Part shown: positions 39,321 to 48,947 of the stretch, piece after piece | Layout of the letters: every line of letters starts with the position of its first letter | Numbering within the stretch: the stretch's first letter is position 1 | DNA from: Azospirillum endophyticum | GTDB lineage: Bacteria; Pseudomonadota; Alphaproteobacteria; Azospirillales; Azospirillaceae | Direction: 5' to 3' | NCBI RefSeq assembly: GCF_016595245.1 | Contig: NZ_JAENHM010000077.1 | Location: 28,159-92,158, forward strand | Length of the DNA stretch: 64,000 bases | The notes under the pieces: model-generated | Database searches by the model: none | What the model was told of the DNA's origin: nothing | What the model saw: the letters and a program-made list of their open reading frames with translations, nothing else | Translations under genes and position numbers: made by a program

Positions 39321-40718
39321 TCAATAACCGGTGGCAATCCGTTCGACCAGTTGCTTCACCGTGGGGATGAAGCCGTCGTTGTAATAGGGATCGCTGGCGA
39401 AGCGGTAGGCATTGTGCCCCGCGAACATCAGCTGGTTTTCACAGTCATCAGTGTGGCTGACCGCCTGGAGCGTCTTCTGGATGCAGAAGGATCGCGGATC
39501 GGCGCGCTTGCCCGTCGTCCCCGCCTCGTTCTCCATCCAGTTCGAGAATCCGCAAGCCGACAGGCAACCCATGCAGTCGACCTGATCGTGCAGGATCCGG
39601 TCGGACTGCTGAGGCGTGACGAAGACCAGCGTGCTGTCCGGGGTCTTCAGCGCGGTGGTGAAGCCCTGGGACAGCCAGCCTTCGGCGCGCTGCTTGTCGC
39701 TTTCGGTGACATAGACCGGGCGGCCGCGCGGCCCGACCGGGAATTCGGCCGAATGCTCGCCGACCGGCTTGGACAGATAGGCGACTTGGCGTTCCGACCG
39801 GGCCATCAGGTCCAGCAGGAAGGGGTTCTTCACCGCCGACGAATAGAAACCGGTGGGGGAGAAGCGGTTCAGGAAGACGTCACCCGGCTGCAGCGCGACC
39901 AGCTTGCGTTTCCACGCCATGGAGATCGGGCTTTCCTGCGTCAGCAGCGGACGGGTGCCGAACTGGAAGGCGATCGGCCCCAGGTCGGGGTTGTCGAGCC
40001 AGTCCTCCCACTCCGACAGCCACCAGACGCCGCCCGCCATCACGATGGGGGTGTCGTTCAGACCGAAGCTGTTCATCATCTGGCGCAGGGCCAGCACGCG
40101 GGGGAACGGATCTTCCGGCTTCTGCGGGTCTTCGGAGTTGGACAGCCCGTTATGGCCGCCGGCCAGCCACGGATCCTCGTAGACCACGCCGCCCAGATGG
40201 TCGCGGAACTTGTGGTAGGCGCGCAGCCAAAGCGCACGGAAGGCGCGGGCCGACGACACGATCGGGTAGTAGTGGACGCCGTAGCTCACCGCGATCTCGG
40301 CAACCTTGTAGGGCATGCCGGCGCCGCAGGTGACGCCGTGGATCAGGCCCTGGGCCCCTTCCAGCACACCGTGCAGGATGTGCTCGGCCCCGCCCATTTC
40401 CCACAGGACGTTCATGTGGATGCGGCCGTTGCCGTTCGACGTCTCGTGCGCGATGCGCGCCTGGGCGATGCCGCCCTGGATGCCGAAGGCGATCAGTTCG
40501 TTGTGGCGCTCGCGCCGGGTCTTGCCCTTGTAGATCTGCGGCAGAAGGTTGCCGTTCTCATCATAGCTGTCGGCGTTGACACCCGAAAAGGTGCCAATCC
40601 CGCCGGCAGCCGCCCAGGCGCCGGAGCTTTCGCCGTTGGACACGGCAATACCCTTGCCACCCTCGACGAGCGGCAGAACCTCCCGGCCGGACATCGGCAA
40701 CGGCTTCAACGCCTTCAA
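39321..40718 (-). CDS. Nitronate monooxygenase-like flavoprotein with Cys cluster
   Basis: A 465-residue TIM-barrel flavin oxidoreductase related to nitronate monooxygenase (2-nitropropane dioxygenase) and FabK. The N-terminal part (GGKGIAVSNGESSGAWAA and GTFSGVNADS) and the VTCGAGMPYKVAEIA and PIVMAGGVWWLSEWEDWL segments fit. The C-terminal region contains DCMGCLSACGFSNW and a later Cys before IQKTL. This spacing could hold an iron-sulfur cluster and is not typical of nitronate monooxygenases. The start is a TTG at 40718 with GGAGGG 4 bases before; an ATG at 40694 is the alternative. Substrate is unknown. Confidence 0.75.
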   Translation of the reverse strand: MKALKPLPMSGREVLPLVEGGKGIAVSNGESSGAWAAAGGIGTFSGVNADSYDENGNLLPQIYKGKTRRERHNELIAFGIQGGIAQARIAHETSNGNGRIHMNVLWEMGGAEHILHGVLEGAQGLIHGVTCGAGMPYKVAEIAVSYGVHYYPIVSSARAFRALWLRAYHKFRDHLGGVVYEDPWLAGGHNGLSNSEDPQKPEDPFPRVLALRQMMNSFGLNDTPIVMAGGVWWLSEWEDWLDNPDLGPIAFQFGTRPLLTQESPISMAWKRKLVALQPGDVFLNRFSPTGFYSSAVKNPFLLDLMARSERQVAYLSKPVGEHSAEFPVGPRGRPVYVTESDKQRAEGWLSQGFTTALKTPDSTLVFVTPQQSDRILHDQVDCMGCLSACGFSNWMENEAGTTGKRADPRSFCIQKTLQAVSHTDDCENQLMFAGHNAYRFASDPYYNDGFIPTVKQLVERIATGY

Positions 40719-40986
40719 CGAACCCTCCAAAGACCGAACGTGGCATCCCGTGGGACGCCGGACCAAAGCGGCGGACAATCAGACGACGAAAAGCTCCACC
40801 GGAATCCGCTAGGGTTCCGGCGGGATCGCCAATGCGGTTCTATATATGAGGAATTGGCCCGCCCTACGAGCGGATTCATCCCCCCGCGCAAAAAACGTTC
40901 ACGATTTGCCGCAGTCGCGAACGGAAGCGTCAGCGTATGGGCCGGCGTCTCCGCCGATCATCGGACATCTCCATCGGTCCCCGTCG

Positions 40987-41730
40987 TCAAAGGGCCGCAC
41001 CCAATTCCCGTGCCATGCGGCCGGGCGCGTCGGTGAAGACCGCCGACACGCCCCAGCCGAACAAGGTCCGGGCGCGCGCCGCATCGTTGACGGTATAGGC
41101 CAGAACCGGCCGTCCGGTAGCGCGGTATTCGGCCACGCTTTCGGCAGTCTGGCGGCCATGGTCGACGTTCAGGGTGGTCGCTCCGATCCGATCGGCGATC
41201 GCCGCCCAATCGGCTGGAGGCTCCCACAGCAAATAGCCGCGCGGGATCTCCGGCCACAGGCGCTGCGCCACTTCCAGGCAGGGCACCTCGAAGCTGGAAA
41301 GCAGGAGCGGCAAGTTCGACGGCCAGAGCGGCCGCAACCTGTCCAGCGTGACCTCCGCCGTGATCTCCTCCTGCCCCGGATAGGGCTTGATCTCCAGGTT
41401 CAGGCCAAGACCCAGTTCTTGGATCAGCGCCATCGCCTCCTCCAGAGTCGGCACCCGTTCGCCGACGAAGGCGGCATCGAACCAGCGTCCGGCATCCAGA
41501 CCCTGCAGTTCGGCCAGATCAAGCAGAGGAACGGGACCGGTGCCGGTGGTGGTGCGGTCCAGCGTATCGTCATGGATCAGCACCGGCTGCTGGTCGCGGG
41601 TCAGCATGACATCCACCTCCACCCAGCGGGCGCCCTGGCGGGCGGCTTCGCGGATCGAGGCGAGGGTGTTTTCCGGAGCGCTTTCCTTGGCGCCGCGGTG
41701 GCCGATCAGGCGGGGAAGAGTCGACAGCAT
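40987..41730 (-). CDS. ugpQ: Glycerophosphodiester phosphodiesterase
   Basis: A 247-residue cytoplasmic TIM-barrel enzyme that splits glycerophosphodiesters into an alcohol and glycerol 3-phosphate. It shows the family motifs IGHRGAKESAPENTLAS, WVEVDVMLTRD, IHDDTLDRTTTG and LNLEIKP. There is no signal peptide, so it is UgpQ-like rather than periplasmic GlpQ-like. It is divergent to the radical SAM enzyme, with 66 bases between starts. No ugp transport genes are nearby. Confidence 0.92.
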   Translation of the reverse strand: MLSTLPRLIGHRGAKESAPENTLASIREAARQGARWVEVDVMLTRDQQPVLIHDDTLDRTTTGTGPVPLLDLAELQGLDAGRWFDAAFVGERVPTLEEAMALIQELGLGLNLEIKPYPGQEEITAEVTLDRLRPLWPSNLPLLLSSFEVPCLEVAQRLWPEIPRGYLLWEPPADWAAIADRIGATTLNVDHGRQTAESVAEYRATGRPVLAYTVNDAARARTLFGWGVSAVFTDAPGRMARELGAAL

Positions 41731-41796
41731 GGGTCTCGCAGGAGTAAGAGCGGTCGCTTTCCTACATGACCCATTCCGTCGAGACGGGAAAGAGCG

Positions 41797-42834
41797 ATGA
41801 AGGCCCTGCACAGCGTTTCCGATCTGGTGGCCGCCGGGCTGATGACGCCGGAGGCCGGCGACGCCGTGCGTACGGTGGCCGACCGTTACGCCGTGGCGCT
41901 GACCCCGTATCTGCGCGAGACGCTGGCCGGACGTACGGATCCGCGAGACCCGCTCTATGCCCAGTACGTTCCCTCCCCCGCCGAGGCATACAGCACGCCG
42001 GAGGAGCGCGAGGATCCGATCGGCGATGCGGCGCGCAGCCCGGTGAAGGGCATCGTCCACCGCTATCCAGACCGGGTGCTGTTGAAGCCGCTGCATGCCT
42101 GTGCGGTCTATTGCCGCTTCTGCTTCCGCCGCGAGATGGTCGGCCCGGGGGGCGAGGCGCTGACCGCCGACGAACTGGAAGGGGCGCTGGCCTATATCCG
42201 CGAGCATCAGGAGGTCTGGGAAGTCGTCATCACTGGCGGCGATCCGCTGCTGCTGTCGCCGCGCCGGCTGCGCGGGATCATCCAGGCGCTATCGGCCATG
42301 CCCCATGTCGGCGTCGTCCGCCTGCACAGCCGCATTCCCGCCGCCGACCCCGACCGCATGACGCCGGACTTGGTGGAGGCGCTGATCGCCCCCGACCTCG
42401 CCACCTGGGTTGCGGTCCACATCAACCATGCCGACGAGCTGACCCCGCCGGTGCGGACCGCCCTTGCCCGGCTCGTCGAGGCCGGGATTCCGCTGGTCGG
42501 CCAGACCGTTCTGCTGAAGGGGATCAACGACAGCCATGCGGCGCTGGAAGCGCTGTTCCGCGGAATGGTCCGCAACCGTGTGAAGCCCTATTACCTTCAC
42601 CACCCCGACCTTGCCGCCGGAACCAGCCATTTCCGCCCGACCCTGGCGGAGGGGCAGGCGCTGGTGACCGGTCTGCGCGGCCGACTGTCCGGCCTGTGCC
42701 AGCCCACCTACGTCCTCGACATTCCCGGCGGCTACGGCAAGGCCCCTGCCGCACCGGCCTGGATCGAAGCGGAGGGCGAAGACCACTACCGCGTGACCGA
42801 CTTCACCGGCCGGGCTCACGACTACCAGGGCTGA
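41797..42834 (+). CDS. Lysine 2,3-aminomutase/EpmB-like radical SAM enzyme
   Basis: A 345-residue radical SAM protein. The cluster-binding cysteines are 102, 106 and 109 in CAVYCRFCF. ITGGDPLLLSP follows, and PGGYGK places the PLP-binding lysine at residue 315. The short length fits EpmB, which makes beta-lysine for modification of elongation factor P, better than the longer clostridial aminomutases. The usual partners epmA and efp are not next to it in this window. The ATG overlaps nothing and has a GAAAGAG-type purine stretch before it. Confidence 0.88.
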   Translation: MKALHSVSDLVAAGLMTPEAGDAVRTVADRYAVALTPYLRETLAGRTDPRDPLYAQYVPSPAEAYSTPEEREDPIGDAARSPVKGIVHRYPDRVLLKPLHACAVYCRFCFRREMVGPGGEALTADELEGALAYIREHQEVWEVVITGGDPLLLSPRRLRGIIQALSAMPHVGVVRLHSRIPAADPDRMTPDLVEALIAPDLATWVAVHINHADELTPPVRTALARLVEAGIPLVGQTVLLKGINDSHAALEALFRGMVRNRVKPYYLHHPDLAAGTSHFRPTLAEGQALVTGLRGRLSGLCQPTYVLDIPGGYGKAPAAPAWIEAEGEDHYRVTDFTGRAHDYQG

Positions 42835-42844
42835 GCGTTCCCGG

Positions 42845-43204
42845 TCAGATACCCTCTGCCCCCAGCACCGCGACCCAATGGGCAACCCGCGCCTTGAGAG
42901 CAGCGGCGCGGGCGAAGGCAAGCCTCTCGTCCTCCAGCCGCTCGACGATTTCAAAGGACAGCGACTCGGCGCCATGAACGTTCCATGCCGCCTGCAGGCT
43001 GCGGTGCGGACAGCCGCCCAACTTCATCTGGAACCAAAGGCGATTCTGGATCTTGTCGAGATCAGGCGCGCCGCCCACCCACACCGCTCCGCCAGATGCG
43101 CAGCGGACGGCGAACACCCCGGCCACGCTCTTGCGCTCCTTGTAGGCCGCCATCGCCGCCTTGCGATCCTCTTTCCCAACCACGTTCGCCGCCCTCCTCC
43201 GCAT
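42845..43204 (-). CDS. GIY-YIG-like small protein
   Basis: A 119-residue protein. AGVFAVRC and VWVGGAPDLDKIQNRLWFQM occupy the positions of the GIY and YIG strands and the following helix of the GIY-YIG nuclease fold; the HGAESLSFEIVERLE segment could supply the metal-binding Glu. The canonical tyrosines are replaced (GVF, WVG), so nuclease activity is doubtful. The first 15 residues are basic and the true start may be at MAAYKERK. It is convergent to the radical SAM gene. Function is unknown. Confidence 0.6.
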   Translation of the reverse strand: MRRRAANVVGKEDRKAAMAAYKERKSVAGVFAVRCASGGAVWVGGAPDLDKIQNRLWFQMKLGGCPHRSLQAAWNVHGAESLSFEIVERLEDERLAFARAAALKARVAHWVAVLGAEGI

Positions 43205-43266
43205 GGATCCTCGATCCCGGCTTATTATACCCGGGTGATATTCTGCGCAAGGTTTTTATCCGGGTT

Positions 43267-43797
43267 TTATCCCCAGAGTGCCGGGATGCCGAACAGTGGA
43301 TCGGGATTGATGAGCGCGTTGTGGATGCCGACCACCGAGGCGAAGCCGGTCCATAGGATCAGCGGCGTCCAGATCAGCGCGATGCCGCGGTCATCCCGCA
43401 CCACCAACGCGATGCAGATCGACGTGATGATGAAGAAGGACACCGTCCAGGCCGCGGCAAGGATCGAGCTTCCCAGCGTGAAGTAGACGAGACTGAACGT
43501 GGCGTAGATCACCCAGGTCACCCCTTGGAGCCCAATCAGCAGAGCACGGCTGCGGACTCGCCGCGCCGGGTCGAGCAGGCGGATGTCGCCCCAGATCTGG
43601 AAGACGTTCAGGGTGAACCACATCACCGGGAATACCCAGCCGGGCGGCTGCAGAGGCGACGGCTGGTGCCCTGGGAAGGGTTGGCCGCCGCGTTCGACGA
43701 AGCCCCAGGCATTGACGATGACCCAGAACAGCAGAGGTTGCCACCAGCGCACCCGGAAGGGGGCGGGCGCTGGTGACGTGCGTGTGGCGTCGTTCAT
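43267..43797 (-). CDS. TspO/MBR-like membrane protein
   Basis: A 176-residue protein with five predicted transmembrane helices and many tryptophans. The family hallmark is the SPLQPPGWVFPVMWFTLNVF segment, matching the TspO loop and second helix. TspO proteins bind porphyrins and cholesterol-like ligands, and in purple bacteria they influence tetrapyrrole-linked gene expression. The similarity is clear in the first half and weaker after. Its promoter lies in the 36 bases after holA, so it may be read with holA, which precedes it on the same strand. Confidence 0.7.
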   Translation of the reverse strand: MNDATRTSPAPAPFRVRWWQPLLFWVIVNAWGFVERGGQPFPGHQPSPLQPPGWVFPVMWFTLNVFQIWGDIRLLDPARRVRSRALLIGLQGVTWVIYATFSLVYFTLGSSILAAAWTVSFFIITSICIALVVRDDRGIALIWTPLILWTGFASVVGIHNALINPDPLFGIPALWG

Positions 43798-43833
43798 GCC
43801 CCGCCAGATAGCGCGCGGCCCCGAACGGTCAAG

Positions 43834-44859
43834 TCAGCGCCGCGCACCCAGCGAAGCGAGTTGGAAGAGCACGCGGGCACACAGGGTCTCGTCCGGCATA
43901 TTGGTACGCTTGCAGTCGGCCTCGGCATCGACCAGCCGCTCCAGCGCCTGGCGGACATGGCCGGGCGACCAGTGGCGGGCCTGTTTGACCAGCCGGGTCT
44001 TCAGCTTGAAGAAGGCGGGCGGGCGCAGCGACTCGACGGCGGCCTCCGCCGACTTGCCGGCGGCGACCTGGGCGGTGAGCAGTTGCAGGCGCTGGAAATG
44101 GCGCTGGGCACCGCGCAGGATCGGCACCGGCGAGGTTCCCTCGGCGAACAGCCGTGCCAGCGAGCGGTCGAGCGTGGCGAAATCGCCCTCCGCCGCCGCC
44201 CACACCGGCTCGTCCATCGACAGGGCGGCGCTGTCGCCGATGCAGGCTTGGGCATCCTCCAGCCGCACGCGCTTGCCGTCGCCCATGTAGAGCGCCAGCT
44301 TCTCCGCCTCGCCACGGGCGACCATGCGGTCGCCGACGAGGTTGGCGGCCAGGAAGCTCAGCACGTCGGGGTCGGCGGTCAGCCCGTGGCCATGCAGGAT
44401 GTCGGCGATGACACGGCCGAGCGACGCCTCTTCCTCCACATAGCAGGGAATGGCGGCGCCGGCATCCGCGCCCTCGAACAGAAGCCGCAATTTCGAGCGG
44501 GCCGACAGGTCGCCCGCTTCGACCACCACGAGGCTGTCGCCCGGCGGCGGATCGTCGAGGAAGGCGGCGAAGGCAGCGGTGCAGTTGTCCTCGGCGTCGC
44601 GGACACGGATCAGGCGCCGGCCGCCGGTGAAGGAGATCGCCGCAGCTTCGTCCGCCAGCCGCGCCGGGTCGTCGGCCAGCGCACGGCCCAGGAATTCGGC
44701 GACTCGGAAGGGATCGGACAGGTCGGGCACCACCGTCTTGCCCAGCGTCTGGGCGCGGTCGCGCACGAGCCCCGAGTCGGGGCCATAAAGCAGCACCGCC
44801 CGAACCTTGCGGTCCGGGCTGCGCAGGAAACCGTCGATCGCCTTGGGCTGAAGCTTCAC
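43834..44859 (-). CDS. holA: DNA polymerase III delta subunit
   Basis: A 341-residue clamp-loader subunit that opens the beta clamp. It has the AAA+-like fold without a Walker A: LLYGPDSGLVRDRAQTLGK at residues 23-41 is the delta signature, and the C-terminal collar contains RGAQRHFQRLQLLTAQVAAG. It starts with GTG 18 bases after the lptE stop. The leuS-lptE-holA order is conserved in alphaproteobacteria. Confidence 0.94.
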   Translation of the reverse strand: MKLQPKAIDGFLRSPDRKVRAVLLYGPDSGLVRDRAQTLGKTVVPDLSDPFRVAEFLGRALADDPARLADEAAAISFTGGRRLIRVRDAEDNCTAAFAAFLDDPPPGDSLVVVEAGDLSARSKLRLLFEGADAGAAIPCYVEEEASLGRVIADILHGHGLTADPDVLSFLAANLVGDRMVARGEAEKLALYMGDGKRVRLEDAQACIGDSAALSMDEPVWAAAEGDFATLDRSLARLFAEGTSPVPILRGAQRHFQRLQLLTAQVAAGKSAEAAVESLRPPAFFKLKTRLVKQARHWSPGHVRQALERLVDAEADCKRTNMPDETLCARVLFQLASLGARR

Positions 44860-44877
44860 TGGAGCATCCCCGGACGA

Positions 44878-45435
44878 TCAGGACCCGCGGCCGAGATGCA
44901 TGGCGACGCGGGTGGTGATGTCGTTGGAGATGTCCTCCAGCGCCCGATCATAGGCGTTCTGCATCGTCACGATGGCGGCGTAATGCTGTTCCAGCGTGTT
45001 GTAACTGATCATCGAGCGCGAGCTGGACTGGAACACCACCTGTCCCGTCTGGGTGTCGGTCAGCCGGTAGGGCGCGTTGACCAGCAGCTGGGCGCGCACC
45101 GCGGTGGCGTCCTTCTGCAGGGCCAGCTTCTGTTCCGACGCCGACAACGCCACGTCCAGCCTGTAGCGCGGGTTGCTCGGCCGCTCCGACGGATAGAAAT
45201 TGTCGATCAGCAGGTTGCGGAGCTTCTGCCCCTCCCGGTCGGGGATCGACGCGATGTCGACCTCCATCAGCCGGTCCGCCGCAGCGACCCCGACACCCTT
45301 GCCGCCATAGAGCGGCTGGAAACCGCAACCCGACAGGGAGACCGCCGACAGGCCGAGCGCAAGGGCGAACAGCCCTCGCGCCGTGGCCTGACGGAGCTGA
45401 CTCCGGCGGAACGATCTGGGATCAGACGACGACAT
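44878..45435 (-). CDS. lptE: LPS-assembly lipoprotein LptE
   Basis: A 185-residue outer-membrane lipoprotein that plugs LptD in lipopolysaccharide export. The lipobox LSGC follows a hydrophobic signal (about residues 20-37), and CGFQPLYGG is the typical mature start. The rest has the alternating strands of the LptE fold. The ATG lies inside the 3' end of leuS (14-base overlap), so translation is coupled. An N-terminal extension of about 18 residues before the signal is basic. Confidence 0.9.
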   Translation of the reverse strand: MSSSDPRSFRRSQLRQATARGLFALALGLSAVSLSGCGFQPLYGGKGVGVAAADRLMEVDIASIPDREGQKLRNLLIDNFYPSERPSNPRYRLDVALSASEQKLALQKDATAVRAQLLVNAPYRLTDTQTGQVVFQSSSRSMISYNTLEQHYAAIVTMQNAYDRALEDISNDITTRVAMHLGRGS

Positions 45436-47992
45436 TGATCACCCGGTTCGGGACGACGATGACCTTGCGGGCCGGCTTGCCGTCCATGACGCGCTGGACG
45501 TTGGCATCGGCCAGCGCCGCCTGCTCCGCCGCATCCTTGTCCATGTCGCGCGGCAGTTCCAGCGTGGCGCGCAGCTTGCCGTTGACCTGGACCGCGACCT
45601 TGACGCTGTCCTCCACCACCAGGGCGGGATCGGCGTCCGGCCAGGGCTGGTCGGCCAGCAGGGTCGAGTGCCCCAGCTGCGCCCACAGCTCCTCGCCCAG
45701 ATGCGGCATCATCGGGCCGACGAGACGGACCAACGACTCGAAGCCCTCGCGCAGGACCCAGGACTCGCCCTCGCCCTTGCCGTCCAGTTCGCCCAGTGCG
45801 TTGGACAGCTCGCGGACGCGGGCCACCGCCTTGTTGAAGCGGAACTTGTCGAGATCCTCCGACACGCCGGCGATGGTCTTGTGGACCAGACGGCGCGCCG
45901 CCTCGGCCTTCGGGCCGAACGATTCGGGCTGGGACGTCCCCGCGGGGGGCAACTCCACCGGCGCCTCGGTCACCATCCGCCACAGACGGTTGATGTAGCG
46001 CCAGGCGCCGTCGATGCCGGACTCGGTCCATTCCAGGTCGCGTTCCGGCGGGCTGTCGGACAGCATGAACAGGCGGGCGGCGTCGGCGCCGTAGGTGCCG
46101 ATGATGTGCGCCGGGTCCACCACGTTCTTCTTGGACTTCGACATCTTCTCGACGCGGCCGACATTGACCGGCGCGCCGCTGTCGGCGCGGACCCAGTCGC
46201 CCTTGTCGTTCTTGGTCAGATCCGTCGGGGCCAGCCAGGCGCCGGTGCCGGCATCCCTGTAGGTCTCGTGGTTGACCATGCCCTGGGTGAACAGGCCGGT
46301 GAAGGGCTCGTCCAGGTTCAGGTAGCCGCAGGTCTTCAGCGCGCGCGTCCAGAAGCGGCTGTAGAGCAGGTGCAGGACCGCATGCTCGATGCCGCCGATA
46401 TACTGGTCGACGCCCAGCCAGTAATCGACCGAGTCGCGGGTGAAGGCCGCATCCTCGGTCTTCGGCGAGCAGAAGCGGGCGAAATACCAGGACGACTCGA
46501 TGAAGGTGTCGAAGGTGTCCGTCTCGCGCAGCGCCGGCTTGCCGCAGCTGGGGCAGCTGGCGTGCTTCCAGGTCGGGTGGTGGTCCAGCGGGTTGCCGGG
46601 CTTGTCGAAGGTCACGTCCTCCGGCAGCACGACCGGCAGCTGGTTGTCCGGAACCGGAACGATGCCGCAGGACTCGCAATGGATGACCGGGATCGGACAG
46701 CCCCAATAACGCTGGCGCGACACGCCCCAGTCGCGCAGGCGGTACTGGGTGGTGCGCTCGCCCTGCTTTACCGCCTCCAGCCGCTTGCCCGCCTCCTCCT
46801 TGGCCGACTCGGTGTCGAGTCCGTCGAGGAAGGCGGAGTTCCGCAGCACGCCGGGACCGGTATAGGCTTCTGTCCCGACGTCGAAGCTCGCCGGATCGGC
46901 ATCGGCCGGAATCACCACCGGACGCACCGGCAGGCCGTATTTGCGGGCGAAATCCAGGTCGCGCTGGTCATGGGCCGGGCAGGCGAAGATGGCGCCCGTG
47001 CCGTATTCCATCAGCACGAAGTTGGCGACGTAGACCGGCAGCTCCCACGACGGGTCGAAGGGATGCACGACCTTCAGGCCGGTGTCGAAGCCGCGCTTCT
47101 CCGCCGTCTCGATCGCTTCCTCGCTGGTGCCCAGCCGGTTGCACTCGGCGATGAACTCGGCCAGTTCCGGGCTGGACGCAGCCAATTCGGCCGCCAGTGG
47201 ATGATTCGGGGAGATCGCGGCGAAGGACGCGCCGAACAGCGTGTCCGGGCGGGTGGTGAAGACCTCCAGCTCGTCCTCGCGTCCCTTGATGCGGAAACGG
47301 AAGCGGACGCCGGTGGACTTGCCGATCCAGTTCTCCTGCATGATGCGGACGCGCTCGGGCCAGCGGTCCAGCGTCTCCAGCCCCTTCAGCAGGTCTTCGG
47401 CATAGGCGGTGATCTTCAGGAACCACTGCGACAGCTTGCGCTTCTCGACCAGCGCGCCGGTGCGCCAGCCGCGACCGTCGATCACCTGCTCGTTGGCGAG
47501 AACGGTGTTGTCCACCGGATCCCAGTTCACCCAGGATTCCTTGCGGTAGGCCAGGTCGGCCTTCAGGAAATCCAGGAACATCTTCTGCTCGTGGCGGTAG
47601 TACTCCACGTCGCAGGTGGCGAGCTCGCGATCCCAGTCGATCGACAGGCCCATCGTCTTCAGCTGCCCGCGCATCGTCGCGATGTTCTCGCGCGTCCAGG
47701 CGGCGGGATGGACCTTCTTCTCCAGCGCGGCGTTCTCCGCCGGCAAGCCGAAGGCGTCCCAGCCCATCGGGTGCAGGACGTTGAAGCCCTTGGCGCGCTT
47801 GAAGCGCGCGATCACGTCGCCGATGGTGTAGTTGCGGACGTGGCCCATGTGGATGCGCCCCGACGGATAGGGGAACATCTCAAGCACATAGTATTTGGGC
47901 CGGGAGGCGTCCTCGCGCGCGGTGAAACAGCCCTTGCCGTCCCACACGCCCTGCCACTTCGCCTCGGTTTCCTTGACATTGTAACGCGACAT
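45422..47992 (-). CDS. leuS: Leucyl-tRNA synthetase
   Basis: An 856-residue class I synthetase of normal length. The HIGH-type motif is HMGH in [17 protein letters not shown] near residue 50. The CP1 editing domain contains the conserved threonine-rich and [15 protein letters not shown] segments. The KMSKS motif is KMSKSKKN near residue 618. The anticodon-binding domain and the C-terminal domain follow. It lies 84 bases downstream of the DUF3576 lipoprotein gene and overlaps lptE by 14 bases. Confidence 0.98.
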   Translation of the reverse strand: MSRYNVKETEAKWQGVWDGKGCFTAREDASRPKYYVLEMFPYPSGRIHMGHVRNYTIGDVIARFKRAKGFNVLHPMGWDAFGLPAENAALEKKVHPAAWTRENIATMRGQLKTMGLSIDWDRELATCDVEYYRHEQKMFLDFLKADLAYRKESWVNWDPVDNTVLANEQVIDGRGWRTGALVEKRKLSQWFLKITAYAEDLLKGLETLDRWPERVRIMQENWIGKSTGVRFRFRIKGREDELEVFTTRPDTLFGASFAAISPNHPLAAELAASSPELAEFIAECNRLGTSEEAIETAEKRGFDTGLKVVHPFDPSWELPVYVANFVLMEYGTGAIFACPAHDQRDLDFARKYGLPVRPVVIPADADPASFDVGTEAYTGPGVLRNSAFLDGLDTESAKEEAGKRLEAVKQGERTTQYRLRDWGVSRQRYWGCPIPVIHCESCGIVPVPDNQLPVVLPEDVTFDKPGNPLDHHPTWKHASCPSCGKPALRETDTFDTFIESSWYFARFCSPKTEDAAFTRDSVDYWLGVDQYIGGIEHAVLHLLYSRFWTRALKTCGYLNLDEPFTGLFTQGMVNHETYRDAGTGAWLAPTDLTKNDKGDWVRADSGAPVNVGRVEKMSKSKKNVVDPAHIIGTYGADAARLFMLSDSPPERDLEWTESGIDGAWRYINRLWRMVTEAPVELPPAGTSQPESFGPKAEAARRLVHKTIAGVSEDLDKFRFNKAVARVRELSNALGELDGKGEGESWVLREGFESLVRLVGPMMPHLGEELWAQLGHSTLLADQPWPDADPALVVEDSVKVAVQVNGKLRATLELPRDMDKDAAEQAALADANVQRVMDGKPARKVIVVPNRVINVVV

Positions 47993-48076
47993 GAGCGCGA
48001 CGCCGTTTTCCGTTGTACCAGATGCTCGAAAGCCCGGAGGACCGCCTGGGGGCCGTCCGAGGGGCGGGTCGCCGCC

Positions 48077-48613
48077 TCAGCGGGCGGCGGCGTTCTGCGA
48101 CACGCGGATCTGGCGGGCGCGGGTCAGCACCGCATCCTCCAGGGTGCCGGCGGTCTCCGGCCCGACATTGATGTCGCGCCAGTCGTTGCCGGTCCGCTGC
48201 TGCTTGAACACCGACACCCGGACGCCGTCTGCGCGCAGCTGGCGGTCCATGATGTAGAGGTTGACCTTGAACCGCTCGTTCGGCGAATCGGGCGGGGTGT
48301 ACCAGTCGGTCAGGATCACGCCGCCGAACGGATCGGCCGAGGCGATCGGCATGAAGGACAGCGTGTCGAGCGAGGCGCGCCACAGGAAACTGTTGACGCC
48401 GATGCCGCCGGCGTTGTCCTGGTCGCCGCGCTTGTTCTTGCCGAACAGGTTCAGACCGCCCTCGGTGCCGAGCAGGCTGCCGAACTTGTAGTCCTTGTTC
48501 TTCATCTGCTCTTCGACGGTTTCGGTCTTGCCGCCCCAGCTCGCGCAGCCGGCGATCGAGACGGAAGCCGCGAGCAGTACAGGAACAAGGCGAAGGGCGG
48601 TCGAACGGCGCAT
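48077..48613 (-). CDS. DUF3576 lipoprotein
   Basis: A 178-residue predicted lipoprotein. The signal ends in the lipobox IAGC (Cys23), and the mature part carries the DUF3576 features GIGVNSFLWRASLDTLSFMP and DPFGGVILTDWY. Function is unknown, but the gene is conserved immediately upstream of leuS in alphaproteobacteria. Next to lptE, an envelope role is plausible. It is divergent to the first porin. Confidence 0.9.
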   Translation of the reverse strand: MRRSTALRLVPVLLAASVSIAGCASWGGKTETVEEQMKNKDYKFGSLLGTEGGLNLFGKNKRGDQDNAGGIGVNSFLWRASLDTLSFMPIASADPFGGVILTDWYTPPDSPNERFKVNLYIMDRQLRADGVRVSVFKQQRTGNDWRDINVGPETAGTLEDAVLTRARQIRVSQNAAAR

Positions 48614-48947
48614 GGTCGGGAACCCGGTTTAGAAAAGGGATTGCCGCGCGCGAGTCACGCGCGGAATGCCGGTGAACAGACCATAAGTCGACGGCACCAC
48701 GCAACAGCGGAAGCGTCTTTGCCCCGCCTCCCGACGACAGCATGACAACAGACGGGACCTTCCGGCTTCGACTGTGATCGGCCGTGCAGGCGACCCTTCT
48801 TGGTGTGCCCCGTGCGACACACTGTCCCCCCAATGCAGCAATCGGGGAGATTTGCCGCTTGCTGGCAACGGCGGGGGTGCGTACGAAAGTCTCAGCCAGG
48901 ACGTCAACCAGGCTGAAACATCTGCTGCCAGGATGGAGGCAAAAATC
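48614..48947. other. Divergent regulatory gap between DUF3576 gene and first porin
   Basis: No gene seen in these 334 bases. They must hold the promoters of both the lipoprotein-leuS operon and the porin. GTGTG and CACAC form a small hairpin at about 48812-48831. GGAGG lies 8 bases before the porin ATG. I could not assign -35 and -10 elements with confidence. Confidence 0.4.

Noticed and set aside
45668-48745. Plus-strand open frame of about 1000 codons opposite leuS
   Set aside because: Antisense to leuS and the DUF3576 gene; no domain is recognisable.
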